A stretch of DNA of 64,000 bases from Pseudomonas kribbensis. Lineage in GTDB: Bacteria; Pseudomonadota; Gammaproteobacteria; Pseudomonadales; Pseudomonadaceae. Below the pieces are notes generated by a model. The model did not search any database and was not told where the DNA came from. It worked only from the letters and a program-made list of their open reading frames with translations. Within the stretch, counting starts at the first letter, position 1. Each line of letters opens with the position of its first letter. Of the stretch, positions 1-10,600 are shown piece by piece. A program made the position numbers and the translations under genes. The stretch spans positions 3,100,001 to 3,164,000 of the forward strand of contig NZ_CP029608.1 in the NCBI RefSeq assembly GCF_003352185.1, given 5' to 3'.

Positions 1-576
1 CACGTGCAGGCGCATCTGCATGAGGACGCCGGCCCCGTGCATTACGTCGAGAACAGCCTGATCAACTCGCTGTTCGGCCTGCTGTGCTGGCCGGCGATTT
101 TCGCACCGCTGCCGGGGGCGTTTTTCAATCCGTTCCAGCGCGGGCCGGCAGATTTGCTCCATGAGGATTTCCAGGGACGTCGGGCCGAGCTGTTCGAAGT
201 CTGCCTGGCGGAACTCGACGACGGCCGTTATGCCGACACCATCCGTACACGGTTTGCCGCCAAGTGGGGCATTCAGTCGCCGTTCGTGTTTTGGGGCGCA
301 CTCAATGAAGAACTGCTGGAACAAGCGCTGACCTGCCTGCCGGCCGAGCACCTCAAGCACTGGTTCAATCGGCTGTTGCTGGACATCAAGGCCAATCGCG
401 CCGGCATGCCGGACCTGATCCAGTTCTGGCCGCAGCACAAGACCTACCGGATGATCGAGGTCAAAGGTCCCGGCGACCGCTTGCAGGACAATCAACTGCG
501 CTGGCTGGAGTTCTGCCACACGCACCAGATGCCGGTGGCGGTGTGTTACGTGCAATGGGCGGAGCAGGGCGCTTGA
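1..576 (+). CDS. FAN1-type VRR-NUC nuclease, C-terminal part (gene starts before the window)
   Basis: The reading frame is open from the first base, so only the C-terminal 191 codons are seen. The end of the protein is a VRR-NUC (PD-(D/E)xK) nuclease domain: GMPDL with the catalytic Asp at 412-414, then IEVKGPGD with Glu at 457-459 and Lys at 463-465, followed by QDNQLRW. In the family (human FAN1, Pseudomonas FAN1) this domain is a structure-selective flap endonuclease and 5' exonuclease acting in interstrand-crosslink repair. Its TGA stop overlaps the likely TTG start of the following helicase, so the two are probably co-translated and may act together. The N-terminal half (SAP-like and TPR parts in FAN1) lies outside the window and cannot be checked. 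Confidence 0.85.
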   Translation, partial: HVQAHLHEDAGPVHYVENSLINSLFGLLCWPAIFAPLPGAFFNPFQRGPADLLHEDFQGRRAELFEVCLAELDDGRYADTIRTRFAAKWGIQSPFVFWGALNEELLEQALTCLPAEHLKHWFNRLLLDIKANRAGMPDLIQFWPQHKTYRMIEVKGPGDRLQDNQLRWLEFCHTHQMPVAVCYVQWAEQGA

Positions 577-2891
577 GCTACAGCATCGCGGTGCGGGCGT
601 TGTGCGAATTCACCGCCAAGAGCGGCGACCTCGACTTGCGCTTCACGCCGTCGCCCACCGCGCTGGAGGGCATCGCCGGTCACCGCACCGTCGCCTCGCG
701 GCGTAATGATGCCTACCAAAGCGAAGTGGCGCTGGAAGGCGAGTTCCGCACCTTGAAGGTCAAGGGCAGGGCGGACGGCTACGACCCGACGCAGAACTGC
801 CTGGAGGAAGTCAAAACCTACCGTGGCGACCTGAGCAAACAACCCGCCAATCACCGCGCGCTGCATTGGGCGCAGGCGAAAATCTACGGCTGGCTGATGT
901 GCCGCCGGTTGCAGCTGGAACAGATCAACCTGGCGCTGGTGTATTTCGACATCGTCAGCGAAAAGGAAACCTGCCTGGTCGAAGCCTTCAGTGCTGAAGC
1001 ATTGCGCGAGTTTTTCGAACAACAGTGCGGCTTGTTCCTGGCATGGGCCGAGCAGGAAATGGCCCACCGTGAAGCGCGTAATCAGGCGGCGCAGCAACTG
1101 GGCTTTCCCCATGACAGTTTCCGCCCCGGCCAGCGTCATCTTGCCGAGTCGGTGTTCAAGGCCGTCAGTACCGGCCGCTGCCTGATGGCCCAGGCGCCCA
1201 CCGGCATCGGCAAGACCCTGGGCACGCTGTTCCCGATGCTCAAGGCCTTGGCGCCGCAGCAGCTGGACAAGGTGTATTTCCTCACCGCCAAGACCCCGGG
1301 GCGCAAACTGGCGCTGGACTCGGCGCAAGTGCTGTTCGATCACCACGCAACCCTGCCGTTGCGGGTGCTGGAGATGGTCGCCCGGGACAAGGCTTGCGAG
1401 CATCCCGACAAGGCCTGTCACGGCGAATCCTGCCCGTTGGCTCAAGGCTTCTATGACCGGTTGCCGGCGGCTCGTAAAGCCGCCAGTCAATTGAAGTTGC
1501 AGGATCAGGCGGCAATCCGTGAAGTCGCCGCGCAGCACTCGGTATGTCCGTACTACCTGAGCCAGGAAATGGCACGCTGGGCCGATGTGGTGGTCGCGGA
1601 CTACAACTATTACTTCGACTTCACCGCGCTGCTGTTCGGCCTGGCCCAGCTCAATCAATGGAAGGTCGCGGTGCTGGTGGACGAGGCGCATAACCTGGTC
1701 GAACGCGGGCGGCAGATGTACAGCGCCACCCTCGATCAGGGAGTCTTCAACAGCGTGCGCAAAACCGCACCCGAGGCGTTGAAGAAGCCCCTGCAACGGG
1801 TCAACCGTGAATGGAATGCCTTGCACAACGCACAACTGGCGCCGTATCAGGCCTACGACAAGGCACCGGAAAAACTGCTGCAGGCGATCACGTCGTGCAG
1901 CGCAAGCATTGGCGATTACCTCAATGATCACCCGCAAGGGCTCGACAGCGGCTTGCAGAATGCCTGGTTCGAGATGCTGCAATTCGGCCGGGTCGCGGAG
2001 TTGTTCGACGAGAACTATCTGTTCGACATCAGCAAGCGCGAACTCGACCGCAAACGTCCGCTGTCGCAACTGTGCCTGCGCAACGTGGTGCCCGCCGCGC
2101 TGCTCGGCCCGCGCCTGAAAGCGGCCCGCAGTTGCGTGCTGTTTTCCGCGACCCTCAGCCCGCGTCACTATTACGCCGACCTGCTCGGCACTCCGGCCGA
2201 CACGGTGTGGATCGACGTTGAATCGCCGTTCAGCGCCGAACAGTTGCAGGTGCGGATCGTCAGCCAGATTTCCACCCGGTTCACTCATCGTCAGGCGTCA
2301 CTGGCGCCGATTGTCGAACTGATCGCCCGCCAGTTCGCCGAGCGTCCGGGCAACTATCTGGCGTTCTTCAGCAGCTTCGATTACCTGCAACAGGTCGCGC
2401 AGTTGCTCGCTGAACGGCATCCGCACATTTCAATCTGGCAGCAATCACGGGGCATGGCTGAAGGGCAGCGGCAGGCCTTTCTCGATCAGTTCACGGCCCA
2501 CAGCCAGGGCGTCGGGTTCGCCGTACTCGGCGGTGCATTCGGCGAAGGCATCGATTTGCCCGGAGCCCGGTTGATCGGTGCCTTTGTCGCCACGCTGGGT
2601 CTGGCACAGCTCAACCCGGTCAATGAACAGATGAAACGGCGCATGGCAGCGATTTTCGGCGCCGGATATGACTACACCTACCTGTTCCCCGGCATGCAGA
2701 AAGTGGTGCAGGCAGCCGGGCGGGTGATCCGAACCCAGCAGGATCGCGGCGTGGTCATGCTGATCGACGATCGCTTTGCCGAGAGCCGCATCCAGCAGCT
2801 GTTGCCGCGCTGGTGGCAGCTCGATCACGCAGATGCAGCTTTTCAATCCGCCGGTTTGACGCATACTCCTGTTATTGAAAATCTGCTTTGA
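573..2891 (+). CDS. ATP-dependent DNA helicase, XPD/DinG-like, with N-terminal RecB-type nuclease segment
   Basis: A 772-residue superfamily 2 DNA helicase. The N-terminus carries a PD-(D/E)xK-like stretch (GRADGY then LEEVKTYRG, about residues 70-90), as in Cas4/RecB-type nucleases. Walker A APTGIGKT is residues 208-215, DEAH is 370-373, and a LFSATLSP motif and a QAAGRVIRT motif VI follow. Four cysteines (275, 282, 287, 325) between motifs I and II match the 4Fe-4S cluster of the XPD/DinG family. I chose the TTG at 573 because it overlaps the upstream TGA (TTGA) and has GGAG eight bases before it; GTG 543 and ATG 555 are in frame but lack a Shine-Dalgarno. Pairing with a FAN1-type nuclease suggests crosslink or branched-DNA repair. 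That role is inferred. Confidence 0.85.
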   Translation: MSYSIAVRALCEFTAKSGDLDLRFTPSPTALEGIAGHRTVASRRNDAYQSEVALEGEFRTLKVKGRADGYDPTQNCLEEVKTYRGDLSKQPANHRALHWAQAKIYGWLMCRRLQLEQINLALVYFDIVSEKETCLVEAFSAEALREFFEQQCGLFLAWAEQEMAHREARNQAAQQLGFPHDSFRPGQRHLAESVFKAVSTGRCLMAQAPTGIGKTLGTLFPMLKALAPQQLDKVYFLTAKTPGRKLALDSAQVLFDHHATLPLRVLEMVARDKACEHPDKACHGESCPLAQGFYDRLPAARKAASQLKLQDQAAIREVAAQHSVCPYYLSQEMARWADVVVADYNYYFDFTALLFGLAQLNQWKVAVLVDEAHNLVERGRQMYSATLDQGVFNSVRKTAPEALKKPLQRVNREWNALHNAQLAPYQAYDKAPEKLLQAITSCSASIGDYLNDHPQGLDSGLQNAWFEMLQFGRVAELFDENYLFDISKRELDRKRPLSQLCLRNVVPAALLGPRLKAARSCVLFSATLSPRHYYADLLGTPADTVWIDVESPFSAEQLQVRIVSQISTRFTHRQASLAPIVELIARQFAERPGNYLAFFSSFDYLQQVAQLLAERHPHISIWQQSRGMAEGQRQAFLDQFTAHSQGVGFAVLGGAFGEGIDLPGARLIGAFVATLGLAQLNPVNEQMKRRMAAIFGAGYDYTYLFPGMQKVVQAAGRVIRTQQDRGVVMLIDDRFAESRIQQLLPRWWQLDHADAAFQSAGLTHTPVIENLL

Positions 2892-2901
2892 GCCAAGCCT
2901 G

Positions 2902-4821
2902 ATGAGCGAGAACAAGAAGTCCGCTGCGATCGAAGAAATGCGCTTTCGCCTGTTGATCGATGCCGTGGTCGATTATGCGATCTACATGATCGACCCCGGC
3001 GGCATCATCACCAGCTGGAACTCCGGGGCCAAACGCTTCAAGGGTTATGAGGAAGCCGAGATTCTCGGCGAGCACTTTTCGCGCTTCTACACCGATGAAG
3101 ACCGCGCCGTCGGCATGCCGCAACGGGCACTGGATACGGCGATCCGCGAAGGACGGTTCGAAGGCGAAGGCTGGCGAGTACGCAAGGACGGCACGCATTT
3201 CTGGTGCCACGTGGTGATCGACCCGATCTACAGCCCGGACGGGCAACTGCTCGGCTTCGCGAAAATCACCCGCGACCTCACCGACCGCAAGATGGCCGAA
3301 GAAACCCTCAAGCAAAGCGAACAGCAGTTCCGCCTGCTGGTGCAGGGCGTTACCGACTACGCCATCTACATGCTCAGCCCGGAAGGCCGCGTGACCAACT
3401 GGAACCCCGGCGCGCAACGGATCAAGGGCTATGCGCCCAACGAAGTCATCGGCAAGCATTTCTCGATGTTCTACACCCCGGAGGATCGCGAGATCGGTGA
3501 GCCGCAACGGGCGCTGGAAACCGCCGTGCGTGAGGGCCGCTTCGAGAACAAGAGCTGGCGTCTGCGCAAGGACGGCACGCGGTTTCTGGCCCACGTGGTG
3601 GTCGATGCGATTCGCGGTGAAACCGGAACGTTGCTCGGTTTTGCCAAGATCACCCGTGATGTGACCGAAGCCCACCAGGCGCAACTGGCACTGGAGCAAA
3701 CCCGAGAGGCACTTTTCCAGGCGCAGAAGATGCAGGCCATCGGCCAACTCAGCGGCGGTATCGCCCATGATTTCAACAATCTGCTGACCGTGATCCTCGG
3801 CAATCTGGAAATCGTGCGTAAACGCGTCGGCGACGACCCGAAGGTCAGCCGTCTGCTGGAAAATGCCACCCAGGGCGCGCTGCGAGGCGTGTCACTGACC
3901 CAGCGCATGCTCGCCTTCGCCCGGCGCCAGGAACTCAAGACCGAACCCGTGGACATCCCGAAACTGGTGCAAGGCATCACCGGTCTGTTGCGCAGTTCAC
4001 TGGGGCCGGGGATTCGCATCGAAACGCAGTTTCCCGACGATCTTGAAGCGGTGCTCGCCGACACCAACCAGCTCGAACTGGCGGTACTCAACCTGGCTAC
4101 CAACGCCCGCGATGCAATGCCCGAGGGCGGCAGCGTGGTCATCGGTGCCGAGCCGCGAGTGGTTTTGCAGCAGAGCCAGTCAACACTCGCTGCGGGACGC
4201 TATGTCTGCCTGAGCGTGACCGATACCGGTGAAGGCATGGACGACGCGACGCTGGCCTCGGCGACCGATCCGTTCTTCACCACCAAAGGCCTGGGCAAGG
4301 GCACCGGGCTGGGGTTGTCGATGGTGCATGGTTTCATCGAACAGTTGGGCGGCCGTTTCATACTCAAAAGCGTGAAGGGACAGGGCACTTGCGCCGAGCT
4401 CTGGCTGCCGGTCGCCGTCGACGGGATGACGGCCAAGCCCCTGAGCCCGAGGCCGTCCATGGCGTCGGTGCCGCGACTCAGCGTGCTGGTGGTGGACGAC
4501 GACAGCCTGGTGCGCACCAGCACCAGCCTGTTGCTGGAGGATCTGGGGCATCGGGTCATCGGAGCGGCCTCCGGTGCGCAGGCACTGGAGTTGTTTGACC
4601 AAGGGGAAGTGATCGACTTGATGATCACCGACATGGCCATGCCGAAAATGAACGGCGCGCAGCTGGCCCATGCCGTGCGCGTGCTCAAGCCGGATTTGCC
4701 GATCATCCTGGCCACCGGTTATGCCGAGCGCCTCGAAGGTTTTGCGGCACAACTGCCACGGCTGTCGAAACCGTTCAATCAGATGCAACTGGTGGAGATC
4801 ATCGCCCAGTCGATGAAGTGA
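2902..4821 (+). CDS. PAS-PAS hybrid sensor histidine kinase with receiver domain
   Basis: A 639-residue protein without obvious membrane segments, so probably cytoplasmic. Order: two tandem PAS/PAC domains (about 15-130 and 140-255), HisKA dimerisation domain with phospho-acceptor His289 in IAHDFNN, HATPase domain with the DTGEG and GKGTGLGLS boxes, and a C-terminal receiver with the acidic DDD pocket, phospho-acceptor Asp577 (ITDMAMPKM) and the conserved LSKPF lysine. The two PAS domains are near copies of one another (both have DYAIYM, RALxTAxREGRFE, LLGFAKITRD), so they arose by internal duplication. The sensed signal is unknown; similar PAS kinases bind flavin, haem or small ligands. ATG 2902 is preferred to TTG 2875, which would overlap the helicase stop. 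No partner regulator is adjacent. Confidence 0.88.
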   Translation: MSENKKSAAIEEMRFRLLIDAVVDYAIYMIDPGGIITSWNSGAKRFKGYEEAEILGEHFSRFYTDEDRAVGMPQRALDTAIREGRFEGEGWRVRKDGTHFWCHVVIDPIYSPDGQLLGFAKITRDLTDRKMAEETLKQSEQQFRLLVQGVTDYAIYMLSPEGRVTNWNPGAQRIKGYAPNEVIGKHFSMFYTPEDREIGEPQRALETAVREGRFENKSWRLRKDGTRFLAHVVVDAIRGETGTLLGFAKITRDVTEAHQAQLALEQTREALFQAQKMQAIGQLSGGIAHDFNNLLTVILGNLEIVRKRVGDDPKVSRLLENATQGALRGVSLTQRMLAFARRQELKTEPVDIPKLVQGITGLLRSSLGPGIRIETQFPDDLEAVLADTNQLELAVLNLATNARDAMPEGGSVVIGAEPRVVLQQSQSTLAAGRYVCLSVTDTGEGMDDATLASATDPFFTTKGLGKGTGLGLSMVHGFIEQLGGRFILKSVKGQGTCAELWLPVAVDGMTAKPLSPRPSMASVPRLSVLVVDDDSLVRTSTSLLLEDLGHRVIGAASGAQALELFDQGEVIDLMITDMAMPKMNGAQLAHAVRVLKPDLPIILATGYAERLEGFAAQLPRLSKPFNQMQLVEIIAQSMK

Positions 4822-4823
4822 GG

Positions 4824-6167
4824 TCAGGCATCAGCTTGTTTACGCTGTTCGTAACGGGCAAGGAGCGGCTGGGTGCTGATGCCGTGCAGCAAAATGCTCA
4901 GGGCCACGACTGAAAGGGTGAGATCGGTACACTGCGCGGCCAGTGTCTCGCCCAGGCCGTGGTTCAAGGCGTAAAACAGATAGAACAGGCTGCCGATGCC
5001 ACGAATGCCGAACCAGCCGATCAACATTCGCTGACGCCACGCCAGCAGCGATCCCCATGGCATCAACGCCACACAGGCCGGGCGGATGACACAAAACAGC
5101 ACAGCGCCGACCCACAGCGCCCGCCAGTCCCAGTGGGTGACCAGCACCACGCCGAGCAGGGTCACCAGAAACACTTCCATGGCCCGCTCCACCAGACCGC
5201 CGAAGGCGAGCATGTCGCCCATCATGATCCCGGCGGCCACCTGACTGCCTTCCAGGCCTTCTGTGTCGCCATGCACGGCGTGCTGCGGTTCGACGTTCTG
5301 GTGACCGACCACCGGTTGCACCAGATGCTCGGCCGGCGGCTGATGGGCGCCGGTGGACTTCACTTCCTCCTGACGCAGGCCCAGCCCGGCGGCGAACACC
5401 GAGAGAAAGCCGTAGCCGCCCAAGGACTCGGCCACCACAAAAGCCAGTGCGATCAAGGCCAGTGCCAGATAGTCGTTCGGGCTGACGGTGCTGTCTTCAT
5501 TGCGCGTCTGTAACGCGAGCGTGGCCCGACCCAGGCCTCGGCCCATCCAGTAACCCGTGAGCAGACCGACAGGGACCGCCCAGAGCAGATCGCGCAATAC
5601 CCAGTGGCTCCATTGCGCGGCCAGGCCATCGCCTTGCAGCAGCAACAGCCCGAGGATCACAAAGGGAAACGCCACGCCGTCATTCAGCCCGGCCTCGCCG
5701 GACAGTCCCAAGCGCACGCTGTCGACATCCCGCGCATCGTTGACCTGCACCAGCGCCGCCAGCACCGGGTCGGTGGGCGCCAATATCGCAGCGATCAGCA
5801 ACGACGGCCCCCACGACAGTTTCAGAGCGTAATGCAGCAGCAGGCTGACGCCGATGATCGTCAACACCATCACCGGGCCTGCCAGACCGAAGGCTATCCG
5901 CCAGCGCTTGTCGCGCAACGGCAGCCGCAATTTCAAACCGCAGACGAACAGCGAAAACAGCACCGCGACTTCGGTCAGGTGCTCCATCCACGAGGCGGCA
6001 TGTTCCAGCGGCAGTTTCAGCAGATCAAGCCCGCTCGGGCCGATACCGATGCCGAGCAACAGGCACACGGCCGACGTCGTGACCGGCATCCAGCGCAGGT
6101 ACGACGAGGTCAACGCCAGCATCAGCAGGACGGCGCCCAGCACCGTTACCCAGATAATGAATGTCAT
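4824..6167 (-). CDS. CPA1-type cation/proton antiporter
   Basis: About 447 residues, inner-membrane, with a dozen or so hydrophobic segments. It carries the CPA1/NhaP hallmarks: PTDPVLA near residue 135, and GLSGEAGLNDGVAFPF, which holds the conserved acidic/Asn pair of the ion-binding site. A soluble, charged loop around residues 270-310 interrupts the membrane part. Expected role: exchange of Na+ or K+ for H+ in pH and salt homeostasis. I took the ATG at 6167 because MTFIIWVTV begins the first membrane helix directly; an upstream ATG at 6209 would add 14 polar residues. The gene converges on the hybrid kinase with two bases between stops. The ion specificity cannot be read from the sequence. 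Confidence 0.82.
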   Translation of the reverse strand: MTFIIWVTVLGAVLLMLALTSSYLRWMPVTTSAVCLLLGIGIGPSGLDLLKLPLEHAASWMEHLTEVAVLFSLFVCGLKLRLPLRDKRWRIAFGLAGPVMVLTIIGVSLLLHYALKLSWGPSLLIAAILAPTDPVLAALVQVNDARDVDSVRLGLSGEAGLNDGVAFPFVILGLLLLQGDGLAAQWSHWVLRDLLWAVPVGLLTGYWMGRGLGRATLALQTRNEDSTVSPNDYLALALIALAFVVAESLGGYGFLSVFAAGLGLRQEEVKSTGAHQPPAEHLVQPVVGHQNVEPQHAVHGDTEGLEGSQVAAGIMMGDMLAFGGLVERAMEVFLVTLLGVVLVTHWDWRALWVGAVLFCVIRPACVALMPWGSLLAWRQRMLIGWFGIRGIGSLFYLFYALNHGLGETLAAQCTDLTLSVVALSILLHGISTQPLLARYEQRKQADA

Positions 6168-6308
6168 GGTTCGCGGCCCGCCCTGACCATCGCGACCCGA
6201 CAGGGCCATGAAGTATGGAGAGGTGCTCGCGGCGACGGTTCAGTTTTTCTCGGGGAAGAGGCGGCGGGCACTGGTTTGCACGGCGCCCGCCGTGATTGAC
6301 GCGATGAC

Positions 6309-7463
6309 TCAGGCCTGGCGCTGGACCAGCGCACGCTCCATCCGCGCAATGCCTTCTTCCAGCAACGAACGCGGGCAACCGAAGTTCAGGCGCACGAATT
6401 GCTGGCTCTGGTCACCGAAATCGATGCCCGGGCTGAGTCCGACGCGAGCCTGTTCGAGGAAGAACTGTTGCGGATTGTCCAGGCCCAGGGCCGAGCAATC
6501 GAGCCACGCCAGATAAGTGCCCTGCGGCACGTTGATCGTTACGCCGGGCAGACGACTGCGAACCGCGTCCACCAGCCAGTCACGATTGGCTTGCAGGTAT
6601 TGCTTGAGTTCTTTCAGCCACGGCCCGGCTTCGCTGTACGCCACGCGGGTGGCTTCCATGCCCAGCGGATTGACGCTGTCTACCATGCCGCAACGGGCGT
6701 GGTTGACGCGCTCGCGCAGGGCGCTGTCCTGGATGATCATGAACGAGGTCTTGAGACCGGCAATGTTGTAGGCCTTGCTCGCCGACATCAGGGTGATGGT
6801 GCGTTGGGCGATTTCCGGGCTCAGGGACGCGGTCGGAATGTGCACGCGACCGTCGTAGCACAGCTCGGCGTGGATTTCGTCGGAGATGATCCAGGCGTCC
6901 TGCGCCATGCAGATGTCGGCCACCGCTTGCAGTTCTTCACGGTCGAAGACCTTGCCGATCGGGTTGTGCGGGTTGCTCAGCAGCAGGGCGCCGCCACCGG
7001 TGAGGGATTCACGCAAGGCGTCCAGCGGCGTGGCGTAGGTGCCGTCGGCCAGGGCGTTGAATTCCAGCTCGACCTTGTTCAGGCCCCAATGGCCCGGTGC
7101 ATGGCGCAGCGGCGGGTAGTTCGGGGTTTGCACCACGACATTCTGTTGCGGTTGCACCAGCGCCTTGAGCGCCATGTTGAAACCCGACTCGACGCCCGGC
7201 AGGAAAATCAGCTCCTGCGGTTTGACCCGCCAGGCGAACTTGTTCCAGAGGTCGGCGACGATGGCCTCGCGCAAATTGTCCTGGGCGACGCTGTAGCCGA
7301 CCAAGGGGTGCAGCAGACGCTGTTGCAGCGCCTCGATGACCACCGGCGGTGCCGCGAAATCCATGTCAGCGACCCACATCGGCAACACATCGGCCGCATA
7401 GCGGCTCCACTTGGTGCTGCCGGTGTCGTGGCGGTCGAATACCTGATCAAAATCGAAAATCAT
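6309..7463 (-). CDS. PatB/MalY-type PLP-dependent C-S lyase / aminotransferase
   Basis: A 384-residue fold-type I PLP enzyme. The N-terminus MIFDFDQVFDRHDTGSTKW followed by LPMWVADMDF is typical of the MalY/PatB group (putative C-S lyase, cystathionine beta-lyase activity). The PLP lysine is in SASKAYNIAGLK; the SNPHNPIG loop and DEIHAEL (Asp pairing with the PLP pyridine nitrogen) are intact, as is the C-terminal VRLNFGCPR carboxylate-binding arginine. Likely reaction: beta-elimination of cysteine S-conjugates or cystathionine. It is transcribed away from the formate dehydrogenase operon. The same frame stays open upstream to 10652, but the ATG at 7463 is the family start and everything beyond is the antisense of fdnG. 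Confidence 0.86.
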   Translation of the reverse strand: MIFDFDQVFDRHDTGSTKWSRYAADVLPMWVADMDFAAPPVVIEALQQRLLHPLVGYSVAQDNLREAIVADLWNKFAWRVKPQELIFLPGVESGFNMALKALVQPQQNVVVQTPNYPPLRHAPGHWGLNKVELEFNALADGTYATPLDALRESLTGGGALLLSNPHNPIGKVFDREELQAVADICMAQDAWIISDEIHAELCYDGRVHIPTASLSPEIAQRTITLMSASKAYNIAGLKTSFMIIQDSALRERVNHARCGMVDSVNPLGMEATRVAYSEAGPWLKELKQYLQANRDWLVDAVRSRLPGVTINVPQGTYLAWLDCSALGLDNPQQFFLEQARVGLSPGIDFGDQSQQFVRLNFGCPRSLLEEGIARMERALVQRQA

Positions 7464-7537
7464 GCGCGGTCTCTGAGGGCGGAGATGGGTCGTGCCGGCG
7501 ATGATAAACCTCCATCCCCTGCGGGCGCGAACTTGTG

Positions 7538-7564
7538 ACCGACGAATGGCCGACGGTCGGTTTT
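7538..7564 (+). terminator. Hairpin with short T-run ahead of fdnG (weak)
   Basis: ACCGAC (7538-7543) and GTCGGT (7556-7561) form a 6-bp stem followed by TTTT. It lies in the 219-base gap between the divergent C-S lyase gene and fdnG. It could be a leader attenuator or a chance structure; the stem is short and the loop is 12 bases. Confidence 0.25.
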
Positions 7565-7682
7565 CACACAGACCACGGCGCCGTTGTCTACAGTGAAAAA
7601 GTCGGCACTCGCTTGCCGCCACCGTGATTGTCCAGAAAAAACCCGGCTCAAGTACCGGGTTCCACCTGATCAGGAGTGCACG

Positions 7683-10600
7683 ATGGATCTCAGCCGTCGT
7701 CAGTTCTTCAAGGTCGCCGGTATCGGCCTTGCAGGCTCTAGCCTGGGCGCGTTGGGCATGGCCCCGACGCTGGCCTTCGCCGAGCAGGTGCGCCACTTCA
7801 AGCTCGCCCACACCCATGAAACCCGCAACACCTGCCCGTATTGCTCGGTCGGTTGCGGTTTGATCATGTACAGCCAGGGCGATGCCGCGAAGAACGTTGC
7901 GCAAAACATCATCCATATCGAGGGCGACGCCGACCACCCGGTCAACCGCGGCACCCTGTGCCCGAAAGGCGCCGGCCTGCTGGACTTCATTCACAGCCCG
8001 GGCCGCTTGCAGTACCCGCAGGTGCGCAAGCCCGGCAGCAGCGAATGGACCCGGATCACCTGGGACGAAGCCCTCGACCGCGTCGCCGACCTGATGAAGG
8101 CCGACCGCGACGCCAATTTCGTCGAGAAGAACGCCCAGGGGCAGACGGTGAACCGCTGGCTGACCACCGGGTTCCTCGCAGCGTCGGCGGCGTCCAACGA
8201 AGCGGGCTACATCACCCACAAGGTGGTGCGCAGTCTCGGCATGCTGGGGTTCGATAACCAGGCGCGTGTCTGACACGGCCCGACGGTGGCAAGTCTTGCC
8301 CCGACGTACGGCCGTGGAGCCATGACCAACACCTGGACCGATATCGCCAACGCGAATCTGATCCTGGTGATGGGCGGCAACTCCGCTGAAGCGCATCCAT
8401 GCGGCTTCAAATGGGTGACCGAAGCCAAGGCGCACAACGCCGCGCGGCTGATTGTGGTCGACCCGAGATTCACCCGGACCGCGTCCGTGGCCGATTACTA
8501 CGCGCCGATCCGTACCGGCAGCGACATCGCGTTCATGGGCGGGCTGATCAATTACCTGCTGACCGAGGACAAAATCCAGCACGAATACGTGCGCAACTAC
8601 ACCGACGTGTCGTTCATCGTCAAAGCCGGATTCGGCTTCGAGGACGGGCTGTTCACCGGTTATGACGCGGCCAAACGCACCTATACCGACAAATCCAGCT
8701 GGGGTTACGAACTGGGCGAGGACGGCTTTGCCAAGGTCGACCCGACCCTGCAGGATCCGCGTTGCGTCTATCAGCTGATGAAGCAGCATTACAGCCGCTA
8801 CAACATCGACCTGGCGAGCCAGATCTGCGGTATGCCGGTCGATGCGATGAAGAAAATCTGGGAGGAAATCGCCACTTGCTCGCAGCCGGGCAAGACCATG
8901 ACCATCCTTTACGCATTGGGCTGGACCCAGCACTCGATCGGCTCGCAGATCATCCGCAGCGCAGCAATGGTGCAACTGTTGCTGGGCAACGTCGGCATGC
9001 CCGGCGGCGGGGTCAACGCCTTGCGCGGACATTCGAACATTCAGGGCCTGACCGACCTCGGGTTGCTGTCGAACTCGTTGCCGGGCTACCTGACCCTGCC
9101 GATGGATGCCGAGCAGGACTACAACGGCTACATCAAGAAACGCACGCAATTGCCGTTGCGGCCGGGGCAACTGTCCTACTGGCAGAACTACAGCAAGTTC
9201 CACGTCAGCCTGATGAAAGCCTGGTACGGCGCCAACGCGACCGCCGAAAACCAGTGGGCCTACGATTACCTGCCGAAACTCGACATCCCCAACTACGACA
9301 TCCTCAAGGTGTTCGACCTGATGGGGCAGGGCAAGGTCAACGGCTACATGTGCCAGGGCTTCAACCCGATTGCCGCGCTGCCGGATAAAAACCGGGTGAT
9401 GGCCGCTCTCGCCAAACTGAAATGGCTGGTGGTGATGGACCCGCTGGCCACCGAAACCTCGCAGTTCTGGGAAAACGTCGGGCCGTACAACGATGTGAAA
9501 AGCGCCGACATCCAGACCGAAGTCATTCGTCTGCCGACCACCTGCTTTGCCGAAGAGGACGGCTCGCTGGTCAACAGCAGTCGCTGGCTGCAATGGCACT
9601 GGAAAGGCGCCGACGGCCCCGGCGAGTCCCGCACCGACGTGCGGATCATGACCGAGCTGTTCATGCGCCTGCGTCAGCGTTATCAGACCGAGGGCGGCGC
9701 TTATCCCGATCCGATTCTCAAACTGTCCTGGCCGTACAAGGTTCCGGAAGAACCGTCGCCGGAAGAAATCGCCAAAGAGGTCAACGGCTACGCCACCACT
9801 GACTTCACCGACGCCACGGGCGCGGCGATCAAGGGCAATTCGCAACTGGCCGCCTTCGCCCAGCTCAAGGATGACGGTAGCACCGCCTCTGGCTGCTGGA
9901 TCTTCTGCGGCAGCTGGACCGAGGCCGGTAATCAAATGGCCCGGCGCGACAATGCCGATCCGTATGGCATGCATCAGCATCAGGGCTGGGCGTGGGCCTG
10001 GCCGGCCAACCGGCGGATTCTCTACAACCGCGCCTCGGCCGACATGCAGGGCAAACCCTGGGACCCGAAAAAACGCCTGGTGTGGTGGAACGGCAAGGCC
10101 TGGGGTGGCACCGACGTGCCGGACTACAAGGCCGATGTGCCGCCGGAAGCCGGGATGAACCCGTTCATCATGAACCCCGAAGGCGTGGCGCGGTTCTTCG
10201 CCGTCGACAAGATGAACGAAGGGCCGTTCCCCGAGCACTACGAGCCGTTCGAAACGCCGATCGGCATCAACCCGCTGCACCCCGAAAACAAGAAAGCCAC
10301 CAGCAACCCGGCGGCGCGGATCTTCGATTCGGTGTGGGACAGCCTCGGCGTGGCCAAGGATTACCCGTACGCCGCCACCAGTTACCGGTTGACCGAGCAT
10401 TTCCACTTCTGGAGCAAACACTGCCGGTTGAACGCGATTGCCCAACCTGAGCAATTCGTGGAAATCGGCGAAGTGCTGGCGAAAGAGAAGGGCATCGCTG
10501 CCGGTGACCGGGTACGGGTCAGTTGCAAGCGCGGGTTCATTGAGGCGGTAGCGGTGGTGACCAAAAGGATCCGGCCGTTGCAGGTCAACGGCCAGGTCGT

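Noticed and set aside
546..2288. 580-codon antisense frame across the helicase
   Set aside because: Composition typical of a shadow; the plus strand has all helicase motifs.
8271..8273. In-frame TGA in the formate dehydrogenase gene as a nonsense mutation or pseudogene
   Set aside because: Context, SECIS hairpin with bulged U, and downstream selA, selB and selC show it is a selenocysteine codon.
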